Source: Prorocentrum cordatum
Lineage: Eukaryota > Sar > Dinophyceae > Prorocentrales > Prorocentraceae
Assembly: GCA_963575745.1 (NCBI GenBank)
Contig: CAUYUJ010014183.1
Span: 359,051 to 423,050 of the forward strand
DNA: 64,000 nucleotides
Direction of reading: 5' to 3'
Shown: positions 21,262-31,319 of the stretch, in pieces
Layout of the letters: each line of letters begins with the position of its first letter
Position numbering within the stretch: position 1 is the stretch's first letter
Translations under genes and position numbers: made by a program
The notes under the pieces: model-generated
Databases searched by the model: none
Seen by the model: the letters and a program-made list of their open reading frames with translations, nothing else
Told to the model about the DNA's origin: nothing

Positions 21262-22888
21262 ATGATGGACCCACGAACCCGGAAAGGGATATAGACATGT
21301 GGAGCATGGGCACGTTTTCACGATACCCAACGGGGCAACACCTCACGAAACATCCCACGAGACACCTCACGAAACATCCCACGAGACTCCTCACGAAACA
21401 TTCCGCGAGACACCTCACGAAACATTCCAGGAGACACCCCGCGAAACATTCCACGAGACACCCCACGAAACATTCCACGACGACAGGCAACTCTCAACCA
21501 AGCGTTGGTGCCGAGGCTGGGAGAGTGGTCCGTGTCTCCACCGAGTGGTCGTGTGCTGGGGGTGTCGTGCTGGGGGGTGGTCGTGCTTGGGGGGTGTGTC
21601 GTGCTGGGGGGTCGTGCTGGGGCGGAACCTCTGAGGGGCTTGGGTTCGTTTCTGAACCAGAAGCGAGGTCGTGCTGGGGCGTGGTCGTGCTGGGGCGTGG
21701 TCGTGCTGGGGTGTGGTCGTGCTGTGGTAAGGTCGTGCTGGGGTGCGGTGGTGCTGGGGTGTGGTCTTGCTGGGGTGGGGTCGTGCTGGGGTGTGCTCGT
21801 GCTGGGGTGGGGTCGTGCTGGGGTGTGGTCGTGCTGGGGTGTGGTCGTGCTGGGGTGTGGTCGTGCTGGGGTGGGGTCGTGCTGGGATGGGGTCGTGCTG
21901 GGGTGGGGGCGTGCTGGGGTGTGGTCGTGCTGGGGTGTGGTCGTGCTGGGGTGTGGTCGTGCTGGGGCGTGGTCGTGCTGGGGTGGGGTCGTGCTGGGGT
22001 GGGGTCGTGCTGGGGTGGGGTCGTGCTGGGGTGGTCCGCACCCGGTGATTTATCGATCGGGTCGTGCTGGGGTGTGGTCGTGCTGGTGCTGGGGTGTGGT
22101 CGTGCTGGGGTGTGGTCGTGCTGGGGTGTGGTCGTGCTGGGGTGTGGTCGTGCTGGGGCGTGGTCGTGCTGGGCGTGGTCGTGCTGGGGTGTGTCGTGCT
22201 GGGGGTGTGGGTCGTGCTGGGAGGTGGTCGTGCTGGGGCGTGGTCGTGCTGTCGTGCGTGGGGGCGTGCTGGGTGGGGTCGTGCTGGGGTGTGGTCGTGC
22301 TGGGGTGTTCGTGCTGGGGTGTGGTCTTGCTGGGGTAGGGTCGTGCTGGGGTCGGGTCGTGCTGGGGTGTGGTCGTGCTGGGGTATGGTCGTGCTGGGGT
22401 GGGGTCGTGCTGGGTGGGGTCGTGCTGGGGTCTGGTCGTGCTGGGGTGTGGTCGTGCTGGGGTATGGTCGTGCTAGGGTGGGGTCGTGCATTTCGCTCGA
22501 GACATCCTGCCAAAATTCCAGGAAATCGTACAAAAACAAACGAATTAGTCGAGACATCATCGAAATTCCTTCGCGCGGGGCGCTTTTCCGCGTCGCGGTC
22601 GGCTCTGCAAAACAAGCGTTTCGCTCGAGACATCCTCGGCAAACTCTGCGGAGCAAGCGTTTCGCTCGAGACATCCTCAACACACGAAAAAGTGGCCCGC
22701 ACCCTGTGATTATCGATCGGGATTTCAAAAACAAGCGTTTCGCTCGAGACATCCTCAAATTTTAATTCGCCGGCCTCCTTCGACCTCGTTATTTATCAGG
22801 GAAAAAATTCGCCGGCCTCCCTCAAGTGGCACCGGGGGACAGGTTTTACCTACTAAAAGAAACCCTGGGCCCGCGCCCTTTTCCGGGA
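21262..22888. repeat. Composite satellite module 7
   Basis: Leader and 24-bp repeats 21262-21488. A disrupted stretch 21490-21665 includes about 40 bp of foreign sequence (near 21625-21665). 16-bp repeats run to 22034, then spacer with a CCGGTG change, a second 16-bp array 22062-22490, 40-bp-unit block 22490-22685, spacer, and tail 22755-22888. Confidence 0.9.
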
Positions 22889-24486
22889 ACATGATGGACC
22901 CACGAACCCGGAAAGGGATATAGACATGTGGAGCATGGACACGTTTTCATGATACCCAACTGGGGCAAACACCTCACGAAACATCCCCACGAGACACCTC
23001 ACGAAACAGCCACGAGACACCTCACGAAACATTCCACGAGACACCTCACGAAACATTTCACGAGACACCCCGCGAAACATTCCACGAGACACCCCACGAA
23101 ACATTCCACGACGACAGGCAACCACTCAACCAAGGCGGTGTGGTCGTGCTGGGGAGTGGTCGTGCTGGGGTGTGGTCGTGCTGGGGGGGTGGTCGTGCTG
23201 GGGGGTGGTCGTGCTGGGGCGTGGTCGTGCTGGGGTCGTGCTGGGGCGTGGTCGTGCTGGGGCGTGGTCGTGCTGGGGCGTGGTCGTGCTGGGGTGTGGT
23301 CGTGCTGTGGTAAGGTCGTGCTGGGGTGCGGTCGTGCTGGGGTGTGGTCTTGCTGGGGTGGGGTCGTGCTGGGGTGTGGTCTTGCTGGGGTGGGGTCGTG
23401 CTGGGGTGTGGTCATCGTGCTGGGGTGGGGTCGGTCGTGCTGGGGTGTGGTCGTGCTGGGGTGTGGTCGTGCTCGTGCTGGGGTGGGGTCGTGCTGGGGA
23501 GTGGTCGTGCTGGGGTGTGGTCGTGCTGGGGTGTGGTCGTGCTGGGGCGTGGTCGTGCTGGGGTGGGGTCGTGCTGGGGTGGGGTCGTGCTGGGGTGGGT
23601 TCGTGCTGGGGTGCTCCGCACCCTGTGATTTATCGATCGGGTCGTGCTGGGGTGTGGTCGTGCTGGGGTGTGGTCGTGCTGGGGTGTGGTCGTGCTGGGG
23701 TGTGGTCGTGCTGGGGTGTGGTCGTGCTGGGGAGTGGTCGTGCTGGGGTGTGGTCGTGCTGGGGGGTGGTCGTGCTGGGGGGTGGTCGTGCTGGGGGTGT
23801 GGTCGTGCTGGGGTGTGGTCGTGCTGGGGCGTGGTCGTGCTGGGGCGTGGTCGTGCTGGGGCGTGGTCGTGCTGGGGTGTGGTCGTGCTGTGGTGAGGTC
23901 GTGCTGGGGTGTGGTCGTGCTGGGGTGTGGTCTTGTGCGTGCTGGGTCGGGTCGTGCTGGGGTGTGGTCGTGCTGGGGTATGGTCGTGCTGGGGTGGGGT
24001 CGTGCTGGGGTGGGGTCGTGCTGGGGTCTGGTCGTGCTGGGGTGTGGTCGTGCTGGGGTATGGTCGTGCTAGGGTGGGGTCGTGCATTTCGCTCGAGACA
24101 TCCTGCCAAAATTCCAGGAAATCGTACAAAAACAAACGAATTAGTCGAGACATCATCGAAATTCCTTCGCGCGGGGCGCTTTTCCGCGTCGCGGTCGGCT
24201 CTGCAAAACAAGCGTTTCGCTCGAGACATCCTCAGCAAATTCTGAAAACAAGCGTTTCGCTCGAGACATCCTCAACTCTGCAAAACCAGCGTTTCGCTCG
24301 AGACATCCTCAAGAAATTCTGAAAAACAAGCGTTTCGCTCGAGACATCCTCAAATTTTAATTCGCCGGCCTCCTTCGACCTCGTTATTTATCAGGGAAAA
24401 AATTCGCCGGCCTCCCTCAAGTTGGCACCGGGGGACAGGTTTACCTACTAAAAGAGAACCCTGGGCCCGCGCCCTTTCCGGGAAAA
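22889..24486. repeat. Composite satellite module 8
   Basis: Leader and 24-bp repeats 22889-23130; 16-bp array 23130-23616; spacer; second 16-bp array 23640-24085; 40-bp-unit block 24085-24350; tail 24350-24486. The second array repeats landmark variants of the first, including the CTGTGGT unit, so this module looks like a fusion of two. The satellite ends at CCGGGAAAAAC. Confidence 0.92.
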
Positions 24487-26010
24487 ACTAAGTCAACAAA
24501 CAAAACATTTCGCATCCACAAATCCCCGCGATCCGCCGCCCGCTGCGACGGGCACTGGGCGCGCAATGCGAAGTGCGAAGGCCCAAGACGCACTCGGGAC
24601 CCCCCATGAGAGCTCCAACGCGGAAGAAGGGCCCTCCAAGACGACCGAGACGGTCTCCAAGACGGCCCTGACACACCAAAAGGCACCCAAGAGGGCCCCA
24701 AATAAACCTCCAAGTGGCCCTCAAAAGCTCCCAGCAGGCCCCCAGAATGCCCCGACGTACTCCCATGGCGCCCACCCCTTCTCCTCCACCACCCACTCCT
24801 CCTCCAGCTCCTGTTTCTCCCACTCTTCCCATTGCTATTCCTCTTTGCGCTCATTCTCTTCCCGCGTTCTCTGAAATCTCTCCAAACCCTCTCGGCGAAC
24901 TTGAGGTCCGATGGCTGAGTGAGCCTCTAGCCCAACTCTCAACGCGCAGGCGCCTGCTCCTGAGTAACAGCAGATGTTCTGCCTTTCGCGCGAGAGATGG
25001 CCCTGGCAGATTCCTGGGCGCCTCCGGCAGGGCCCATCAGTGCCCCGACGCACTCCCGAGCCGCCTCTCCCCCTTCCTCCGCCGTCCCCTCCTCGTCCTC
25101 CTCGTCCTCCTCCTCTTCCTCCTCGTATTTATCATACTCTTCCTTTGGCTTTTCTTCTTCGTGCTCATTCTCTTCCCATGTTCCTCGAATCCCCCCGCGG
25201 TTCCCGAGGCCAGCGAAAGGCCCGGGAAGTCGACGAATTGGGCGCCAGAGGTCGCCTCGGCCGCAACAAAGACCAAGACGCCCTCAAAGTGCGGATGAGA
25301 CGACGCACGCCTCATTCAGGGCAGCACAGACCGCCCACCCTGAGAGAGGCACAGGGCTCTCGCAGCGCCGGCTGCCGAGGACTTTCTTGCCCCTGACCGC
25401 TCCAAGATTGCCGCAGACGGCCTCCGAGACGCTTCCGAGTCATGGCTCCAAGATGCCTCGAAGACAACCCCAATTGCGCCGAAGCACCCTGGGGCGGCCT
25501 GAAGATGGCCCAAGACGGCCCCCGAGAGGTCTCCAACGCGGCCCACGAGCCCTCTAAGAAGTACGCCAGGAAGGCTGAGAGTGTGTCGCGGAACTAAGGC
25601 ATTTCCGCCGTTTCGGTTTTCCGACGGGCCTGCGCGGCCCATGGGCCCCCGAGATCGCCCGACGATTTGCCGAGAAGGCCTCGTAGATGGCCCCGCGACG
25701 GCCGAAGAGGCCCCCGTCGCGCCCCCAAGAAGGCCGCAAGACGACCCAAGAGACCTCTAAGACGCCCGAGATGGCCTCCGGGGCGGCCAATATGGCCCAA
25801 GATGGACTCTGAGATGCCTCCAAGACGGCCAAAATCGCCTCCAAGACGGCTAGGCTGGCCCGGGGATGCCTCCAAGACGGCACACGCTGCGCCCGAGGCG
25901 CCCCTGGATGGATCCAAGTCATTGGGAAATCGCTCAAGACGATTCCGAGATGACTTCACGACGGCCGAAGAGGTCACGAGTCGGCCCCAAGATAGCTCCC
26001 AAATGCCTCC
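24487..26010. repeat. Degenerate CCAAGACGGCC repeats with a CTC microsatellite
   Basis: 24590-24760 and 25400-26010 are dense in CTCCAAGACGGCC-like words. CTC/CCT triplets lie at 24775-24830 and 25080-25130. Between them (24860-25080) nothing is recognised. No protein family was seen in any frame. Confidence 0.55.
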
Positions 26011-26728
26011 AAGATCCAAAACGCGATGCCGTGCGAGCATGACGGCGAAAGCGCCGGAGGCAGAATGGAAACCGCTATCGCATCAAACTGCATGTCGTCA
26101 CCGATGCCTTCCAAGAGCTGCTGAAATTCCCACGCGGCTGCTGCTCGTGCTTTATGAAGCCGGCATAGATGCGGTTCCACTATGGAAGTAAAATCAAGGA
26201 CGCGCTCCTGGCCGCGACTCAACAGCTAGAATGCATAGATTCGAAAGAGTAAGGAATGAACTCGCACATCTTCCGAGAACCATGCCTCTTGACACCCTTG
26301 CGTGGAAATGCCGGTGAGTCTTTCTCCCGCGGGTATCTATCTGAAAATCCGACGCGCATTTGCAAACGCTTGTCAGGCGCGTTCACGTCTCTGAGTTACC
26401 CTGGGAACAACGCAATACATCGCAAAACAGCTGCGCTGGGAAAGCGGACATAAGAACTTCAACGGTGATTCCCGCGCGACATTATTGCGAGCGAGCTCCA
26501 AACCGATATCCTTCTGCCGAACTACTTCCCCCTCGTGCTCGTGAATGCCTTCCTCTGTCTAAATTCCCCCACGCCCTTCTCCTCAAAGTCCCCCCCTTCT
26601 CTCCTCCGCCGCAGCCCTCATCCTTGTGCCCCCTCCCATATCTCTTCTCGTCCGTTCTCTGTCTCTACCTCTCTCTTGATATATTTATTTGGGTCTCTCT
26701 CTCTCTCTATCTCTGTCTCGTTTGTTTG

Positions 26729-26788
<60 letters not shown>

Positions 26789-27830
26789 ATATATATATAT
26801 ATGTCTATGAAGTCGCGCAACGATGTTTGCACTGCTGAACAGCTAGACGCACGGAACGAGAACCCGCTCTGAGAATGGAAGAGGACCGGGCACGATTTTC
26901 CCCGAACCGAGCATTGGGGCGGGTAATTCCCTGCCTCGAAAGCTACCCTGCTTCCCGCCATTGGAGGACGCGCCGCGGGCGTCTGAACAAATTGGCACAG
27001 GCTACCCGCGCTCATCAAATTGCCTGGCCCCGCAAACCAGGCAACAGAATCCAGAGAACGAGCCGCGCATGCACCGCCAGGATATTTGACACTCGCGCCC
27101 TGCATCCTCGCTGTTAGATGGTAGAACAGCCGCAATCGACCGAGCAGCGTGCGGCCAGCAACCGCGATGCACGAAGCGATCGTCTAAGCTGGTAGAGGGT
27201 GCGTTATTGACCGGGTAACATTCCCACTCTCCTGGAGATGGATGATGAACAAGCTTGCCACTGCGAACGAGAAACCGATGGAACCCGCGCTCCGAAAACC
27301 TATGCTCAAGCAGATCTTTGGATGCATCCATTCCAGGAAACTTGCGAGCTAAATATTTGAACATCCATTCGTTGGCTGCCAAATGCCCGTTCGCTGTCGC
27401 CTTCCAGAACTTCACGAGATTACCGACACGGGCTCAGAACTACCGAGCAAGAGGGCTTCCACCAACTCAGGTGTTTGCAAGCACGCGCTGTGCTGCCACA
27501 GCGCGGGACTCCACATATGCATTGCAACGCGGCGAAACGGGGTCATCAACTGGCTATTTAAAACTCCTGCTAATCTCGCAGATTGCCCATTACCTGAACC
27601 ACTTGCCAATGTAATGGCTGCATCAACATATTGGTGCCCATTCCGCCACCGTGCGCGCGCGGCATGAGCGCGTCGGACACTCTTCTGATTCGATGCGCTC
27701 CGGAAATTTCAAGAGAAGAAGGCCATCGCTGCCTGCATTTCGATCGTGAAAAGAATTTCGCCGCGCGCTTCTTCTGTTCGGCATTCCGAGGCCCGACGAC
27801 GGCCCAAGAGGCCCTCAAGCTCCGCGGCTA
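26011..27830. other. Unassigned region with CT microsatellite at 26696-26785
   Basis: Non-repetitive except for the CT run and a short TATA tract after it. Minus-strand frames at 25974-26222, 27002-27415 and 27412-27609 have balanced composition; the one at 27002-27415 contains ATANGHLAANEWMFKYLA. I cannot name a family. They could be exons of one minus-strand gene or relics of a mobile element. Confidence 0.3.
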
Positions 27831-28435
27831 GCGCCGCCCGGCCGCCCCCCGAGGCCGCGAGCGGGCCGCGCACCCGGCCCATGGAGGCCGTTCCGCGGGA
27901 ACCCTTCCCGCCCGCGCCGCTTTGAAGCACCGCGTAGGCCATCGGACCGGCTGATCGCCGGGGGCCCCAAGTAGGCCGCCCGTTCGGCCCATGGGGCCCT
28001 TGTCCAATGAAGCGCTGGAATGGCGTTCCGCGCCCTGCTTGAAGCTGTTCCGCGGGCCACCCCGCCCCCCTCCCCCCCTGCCCCCCCCCCGCCCCCTCGT
28101 TCCCCCCCCCTCTCTCTTTCCCCCCATCCGTCCTCCTCCCTCCTCCGCCCCCCCCCCCCCCTCCTTGTCCGCATAATGCGCCTCCTCCGCGCGGCCTCAT
28201 GCAACGCATATCTGCCAGGCGAATCCTGGCACAGGACAAGACAGCGGGGCAAAAATGGCTACGGCGATGCCCGAGGGAAATGGTGGCTACCGCCTCCTCG
28301 TCCTCTCCCATAGGCCTCTCCCGCCTGCGTTAACACATCGCGGTGGCATGTTCGCCGCGTCTTGAGCAACAGCAAAACAAAGGAAGGAGGGCACCTATAA
28401 AGCAGTGAGCAGACAGAGGTCGCAAGAACATGGCG
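27831..28435. other. GC-rich intergenic DNA with C runs
   Basis: Degenerate GGCCC words, then C-rich homopolymer stretches at 28055-28165. All frames here are low complexity. No feature is assigned. Confidence 0.5.
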
Positions 28436-28573
28436 AACGTTGATCTGCAAGCAGCGTCGACAGGTCGAGACAGCCCAGATGTCATTTATCTGACCAAAGC
28501 TGCCTTCCGCGGCTGCACGATGCGCAATCCCTACTGTGGATTATTGCGCCCCTTCGTGCCATCTACCCGATGA

Positions 28574-29110
28574 ATGGCCAACTTCTTCATGCGCCCCCCG
28601 GAAGGCGCAGTTCGCCCCCTCCAAGCTAAAAAGCTCGAGCGCCCCCTCGGGCAGCTTGGCTACACGCTGGTCACGGTCGACCTCCTGTGCTCCGAATACG
28701 GGGATGCGATGTCGCGGACTGGGAAGGTGCTGGTCGCCGGGCGCGGCCCACTGGCGCACTGCCTGGCGAGCGCCAGTCTGCCGCCGGCGCGCCGCGTGGC
28801 CAATGGGGCCAAGCACTTCACGGGGAGGGGCTGGCTGCGAGGGCTGGCTGGGCAGCCGGGGAGACATCCTCCTCCTGGATCCCAAGATTCACACTACGAG
28901 TAGCCCATTGCTGCCGAAGCCAGCGGGGCACATCGCGATCGAGAAGCACTTGCTGCGCAGCCTGGACGGCCCCGCCAGCGCCCCGCGGTGGCCAGGGCAG
29001 GAGCCCACGGGCCCTGGCGCTGCAATGCTGTGCATCCCAGGCGGCGCCCACGGGAAGGCACGGGCCCTCGCTCCGAAGGAGGTCTGGCGCATCCAGGGCG
29101 GCGGCGACGC
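28574..29110 (+). pseudogene. C5-cytosine methyltransferase-like C-terminal fragment
   Basis: In one frame (28655-28745) the protein reads LGYTLVTVDLLCSEYGD then SRTGKVLVAGR. This fits motif VIII of C5 methyltransferases, where a GY..... YG..Q.R.R pattern precedes a hydrophobic strand. In a second frame (about 29055-29100), RALAPKEVWRIQGG fits the motif IX region that typically reads R.LT..E..RLQG. The catalytic half with the PC and EN motifs was not found upstream, and the two pieces are in different frames, so this is a broken fragment. It lies just 5' of a tyrosine recombinase on the same strand, which suggests one mobile element. The family assignment rests on motif patterns alone. Confidence 0.5.
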
Positions 29111-29219
29111 GGCGTGGGCGACCCAGAGGGGCAGGCGGCCTAGGAAGCCACCCAGAGATGGTTCAGGGCCCCGGCTAGCGGCTATCGCCCCCAACAATCC
29201 AGCGGCAGAGCTCCTCCGT

Positions 29220-29222
<3 letters not shown>

Positions 29223-29279
<57 letters not shown>
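29223..29279. repeat. GA microsatellite between methyltransferase and recombinase parts
   Basis: About 28 GA dinucleotides separate the two pieces of the element. The reading frame used upstream does not match the recombinase frame downstream, consistent with expansion having shifted it. Confidence 0.95.
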
Positions 29280-29282
<3 letters not shown>

Positions 29283-29936
29283 CGCCGTCGGCTTCGCGCT
29301 CTCCGAGGGCATCCACGCGCGCCGGCGCAAGTGCGCAGCCATCCTGGTCGCCTTCTTTTTCCTCCTGCGAGCGTCGGAGTACCTGGTGGCGGACAAGTCC
29401 TGGTCGCTCGAGAGAGTGGTCCACGGCGAAGATGTGGATGCGAGATCCAGCGGTGAGGGAGTCGGCTCGTTCGCTCGCGCAGACGAGTGCGTACTGCACA
29501 TAAAGGGCTCGAAGACGGGCCAGTGCAACGTGGGAGCTGCGCGCAAAAAGTGCGCTACCCACTCGGCGTTGCGCCCGATCGCGGAGCTCGCGGCCGCGCG
29601 GGCGCAGCGCCCGCAGCGCTTCGACCGCGGCGCCGAAGCGCGGCTGCCCCTGTTCCGGCGGGCCTCGGGCGCGCCGCGACGGTGAAGCGCGAGGAGGCGC
29701 CGCGCTTCCTCGCGCTGGCAGGCCACGCGGCGGGCCTCAGGCGGGAGGAGATCGGTTCTCATTCCCCTAGGATCGGCGGGGCCACGGCGATGCACAACGT
29801 CGCCGACGACCTCGCCAAGGCCCAGAGGTGCGGGAGGTGGGCGTCGGACTCGTTCCACGTCTACCTCTGGGAGTCGCACGGGCCGCATCGAGACGCGCCC
29901 CGGCGCGTGGCCAACGATCGCTCGGAGCTGAGCTAA
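29280..29936 (+). pseudogene. Tyrosine recombinase (integrase-type) of a mobile element
   Basis: The catalytic domain can be read in two frames joined by one shift near 29665-29680. LLRASEYL carries the first catalytic arginine (about 29365), IKGSKTGQ the beta-strand lysine (about 29505-29525), SHSPRIGGATAM the H..R box (about 29757-29790), and GRWASDSFHVYLWES the late Trp/His position and the tyrosine nucleophile (about 29832-29875). This R-K-HxxR-W-Y order defines tyrosine recombinases, and the HS.R.GGA and RW.SD.F..Y forms are those of eukaryotic Crypton/DIRS-type elements. These enzymes insert element DNA by strand exchange through a covalent 3'-phosphotyrosine. The N-terminal core-binding region is missing or replaced by the methyltransferase fragment and GA repeat. 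Confidence 0.75.
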
Positions 29937-30082
29937 CGGCCCCAGCAGCAAGGCCCCAGGAGGGGCCCGTCGGCACCAGCGCCAGGCGAGCTGCCTCGGG
30001 GGATCTCTCAGCCCTAGGCAAGGTGGCCGCGGAGGCAGTCACGCCGGGACACGCGGCGGCAACTGGTCAGGAGCTGTCGACG

Positions 30083-30451
30083 ATGAGGGGGGGCGGGGGG
30101 TACATCGGCCTGCGCCTGAGCGAAGGCGGGAAGGGCGTCAACATCGCGATCCCCCTGTGGACCGCGGTGAAGGTCGTCATCTTCCTGATAGCGGCGCCGG
30201 GCGCGACCCTGGCGCTGGCCCGGCACTGTCGGCGCAGAGTGCGGCCGGGCAGGCAGCCCAAGTGCCCGCGCGAGGCGCCGGGGGAAGCGGCCAGGCCGAA
30301 CCCGCCCAGGAAACCCAATGCGGTCTACTGCGACGCCGGGGCCCAATGGCCGGCGCGCTTCAACGGCGCGCGCTACCTCTGCAAGAACCTGGGGTTCCAG
30401 CGCGGAGACGAGGTCACGCGCGAGGTGGCCGACAAGCCGCGTCGCGACTGA
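30083..30451 (+). CDS. Small hypothetical protein with one membrane segment
   Basis: A 122-residue frame in line with the recombinase. After a glycine-rich start it has a hydrophobic stretch (IPLWTAVKVVIFLIAAPG), then a basic run (RHCRRRVRPGRQPK) and a C-terminal part with VYCDAG and YLCKNLGF. I cannot assign a function. It may be the last ORF of the recombinase element, since it follows it by about 150 bp on the same strand, or a chance frame in GC-rich DNA. Confidence 0.3.
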   Translation: MRGGGGYIGLRLSEGGKGVNIAIPLWTAVKVVIFLIAAPGATLALARHCRRRVRPGRQPKCPREAPGEAARPNPPRKPNAVYCDAGAQWPARFNGARYLCKNLGFQRGDEVTREVADKPRRD

Positions 30452-30935
30452 TCGGCAGCGCCGCCGGCCGTTGGGGCCTGGCGAGCGAAAAAGAACAGGG
30501 ATTTCGCCGCCGGCCTCGGCCTGGCGAGCGGGGCCCGCGCCGGCGCCTCGCGCCGGGCGCGGCATTTCAAGTGCCCGCGGGCGGCGTGCACTCATGGGCG
30601 GCAGGGTGCTGGGGCGGCGGCGGCTGCGCGCCTGAGGGCAGCTGGCACCGCGCTGGGGCTCGCGCCGCCTCCCATCCGTGGCCGAGGTCAGCAGCGGGAG
30701 GGGGGCGGCAACCCTCGGGGCGGCGCGGCCGGCCGCTCATCGGCCACGCCCGCCCCTGACGTTCCCAGCCTGCGCGGGGCGACCGCGGGGGGCGCCGCGC
30801 GCTGGATGCTTGCGCCGGCGGCCATGGTTCGCCTGGCGCCTCAGGCCCCGCCCAGTTCCCGTCGGCGGAGACTCGCGTTATGCGTCGAGCCCAGTCGAGG
30901 CCGTCATGGGGGCGGCCGCGCGGGCGGCTCCCGCA
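30452..30935. other. GC-rich DNA without recognised features
   Basis: High-GC sequence open in many frames on both strands by composition alone. No domain or clear repeat is seen. Confidence 0.5.
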
Positions 30936-30939
30936 ACCA

Positions 30940-31315
30940 GAGGCGGCGGCAGAGCCCGCCGGCGCGCGGCGGAAGATCTTGGAGATGGCGCGCGCGCAGC
31001 GCGCCAAGACATCATCGTCATCTGAGCCGCGCTCGCTGCTGCCTCCTCACCTTGGGCCTCGCGCCATGCTACTAGGCTCAAGCTTCGGTAGTGCGCGACT
31101 ACTGACGCAGACAGCCTAGTTGTTTGGCTGCGGCTTAAACGATCGGCTTTCTGAGGCCCCAGGGCGCAAGGGGCCTTTTTATATGAAAATATGAGTGTGT
31201 TATGTATGCCATTATTTCTTTCTTTCGTTATTTATTTATGTTGTTTTTTCTTTCTTTGTTTATTTCTCTCTCTCTCTCTCTCTCTCTCTCCCTCTCTCCC
31301 TCTCTCTCTCTCTCT
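30940..31315. repeat. CT-tailed dispersed repeat, copy A
   Basis: From GGCGGCAGAGCCCG (about 30945) through GCTGCTGCCTCCTCACCTTG, GCGCGACTACTG and CGGCTTTCTGAGGCCCCAG to about 31170, it matches copy B at 34125-34360 with roughly 80-85 percent identity by eye. It then runs through T-rich DNA into a CT microsatellite (31265-31315). The element-then-CT arrangement is the same as in copy B. Confidence 0.75.
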
Positions 31316-31319
31316 GCTG

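Noticed and set aside
10520-24245. Open frames of 200-470 codons on both strands through the satellite blocks
   Set aside because: They consist of 16-residue periods (PQHDHTPARPHPSTTT or CGRAGVWSCWGVVVLG) and are explained by a 16-bp unit that lacks stops in all six frames. No non-repeat domain lies in them.
29175-29951. 258-codon minus frame opposite the tyrosine recombinase
   Set aside because: It includes a Ser-Leu run from the GA repeat and is the antisense of the recombinase, whose catalytic motifs are on plus.
31040-31090. Possible spliced-leader relic (GCCAT then GGCTCAAG)
   Set aside because: The dinoflagellate leader needs GCCATTTTGGCTCAAG; here seven unrelated bases replace the TTTT, and copy B of the same repeat (34245-34275) does not keep the match, so it is chance within a dispersed repeat.
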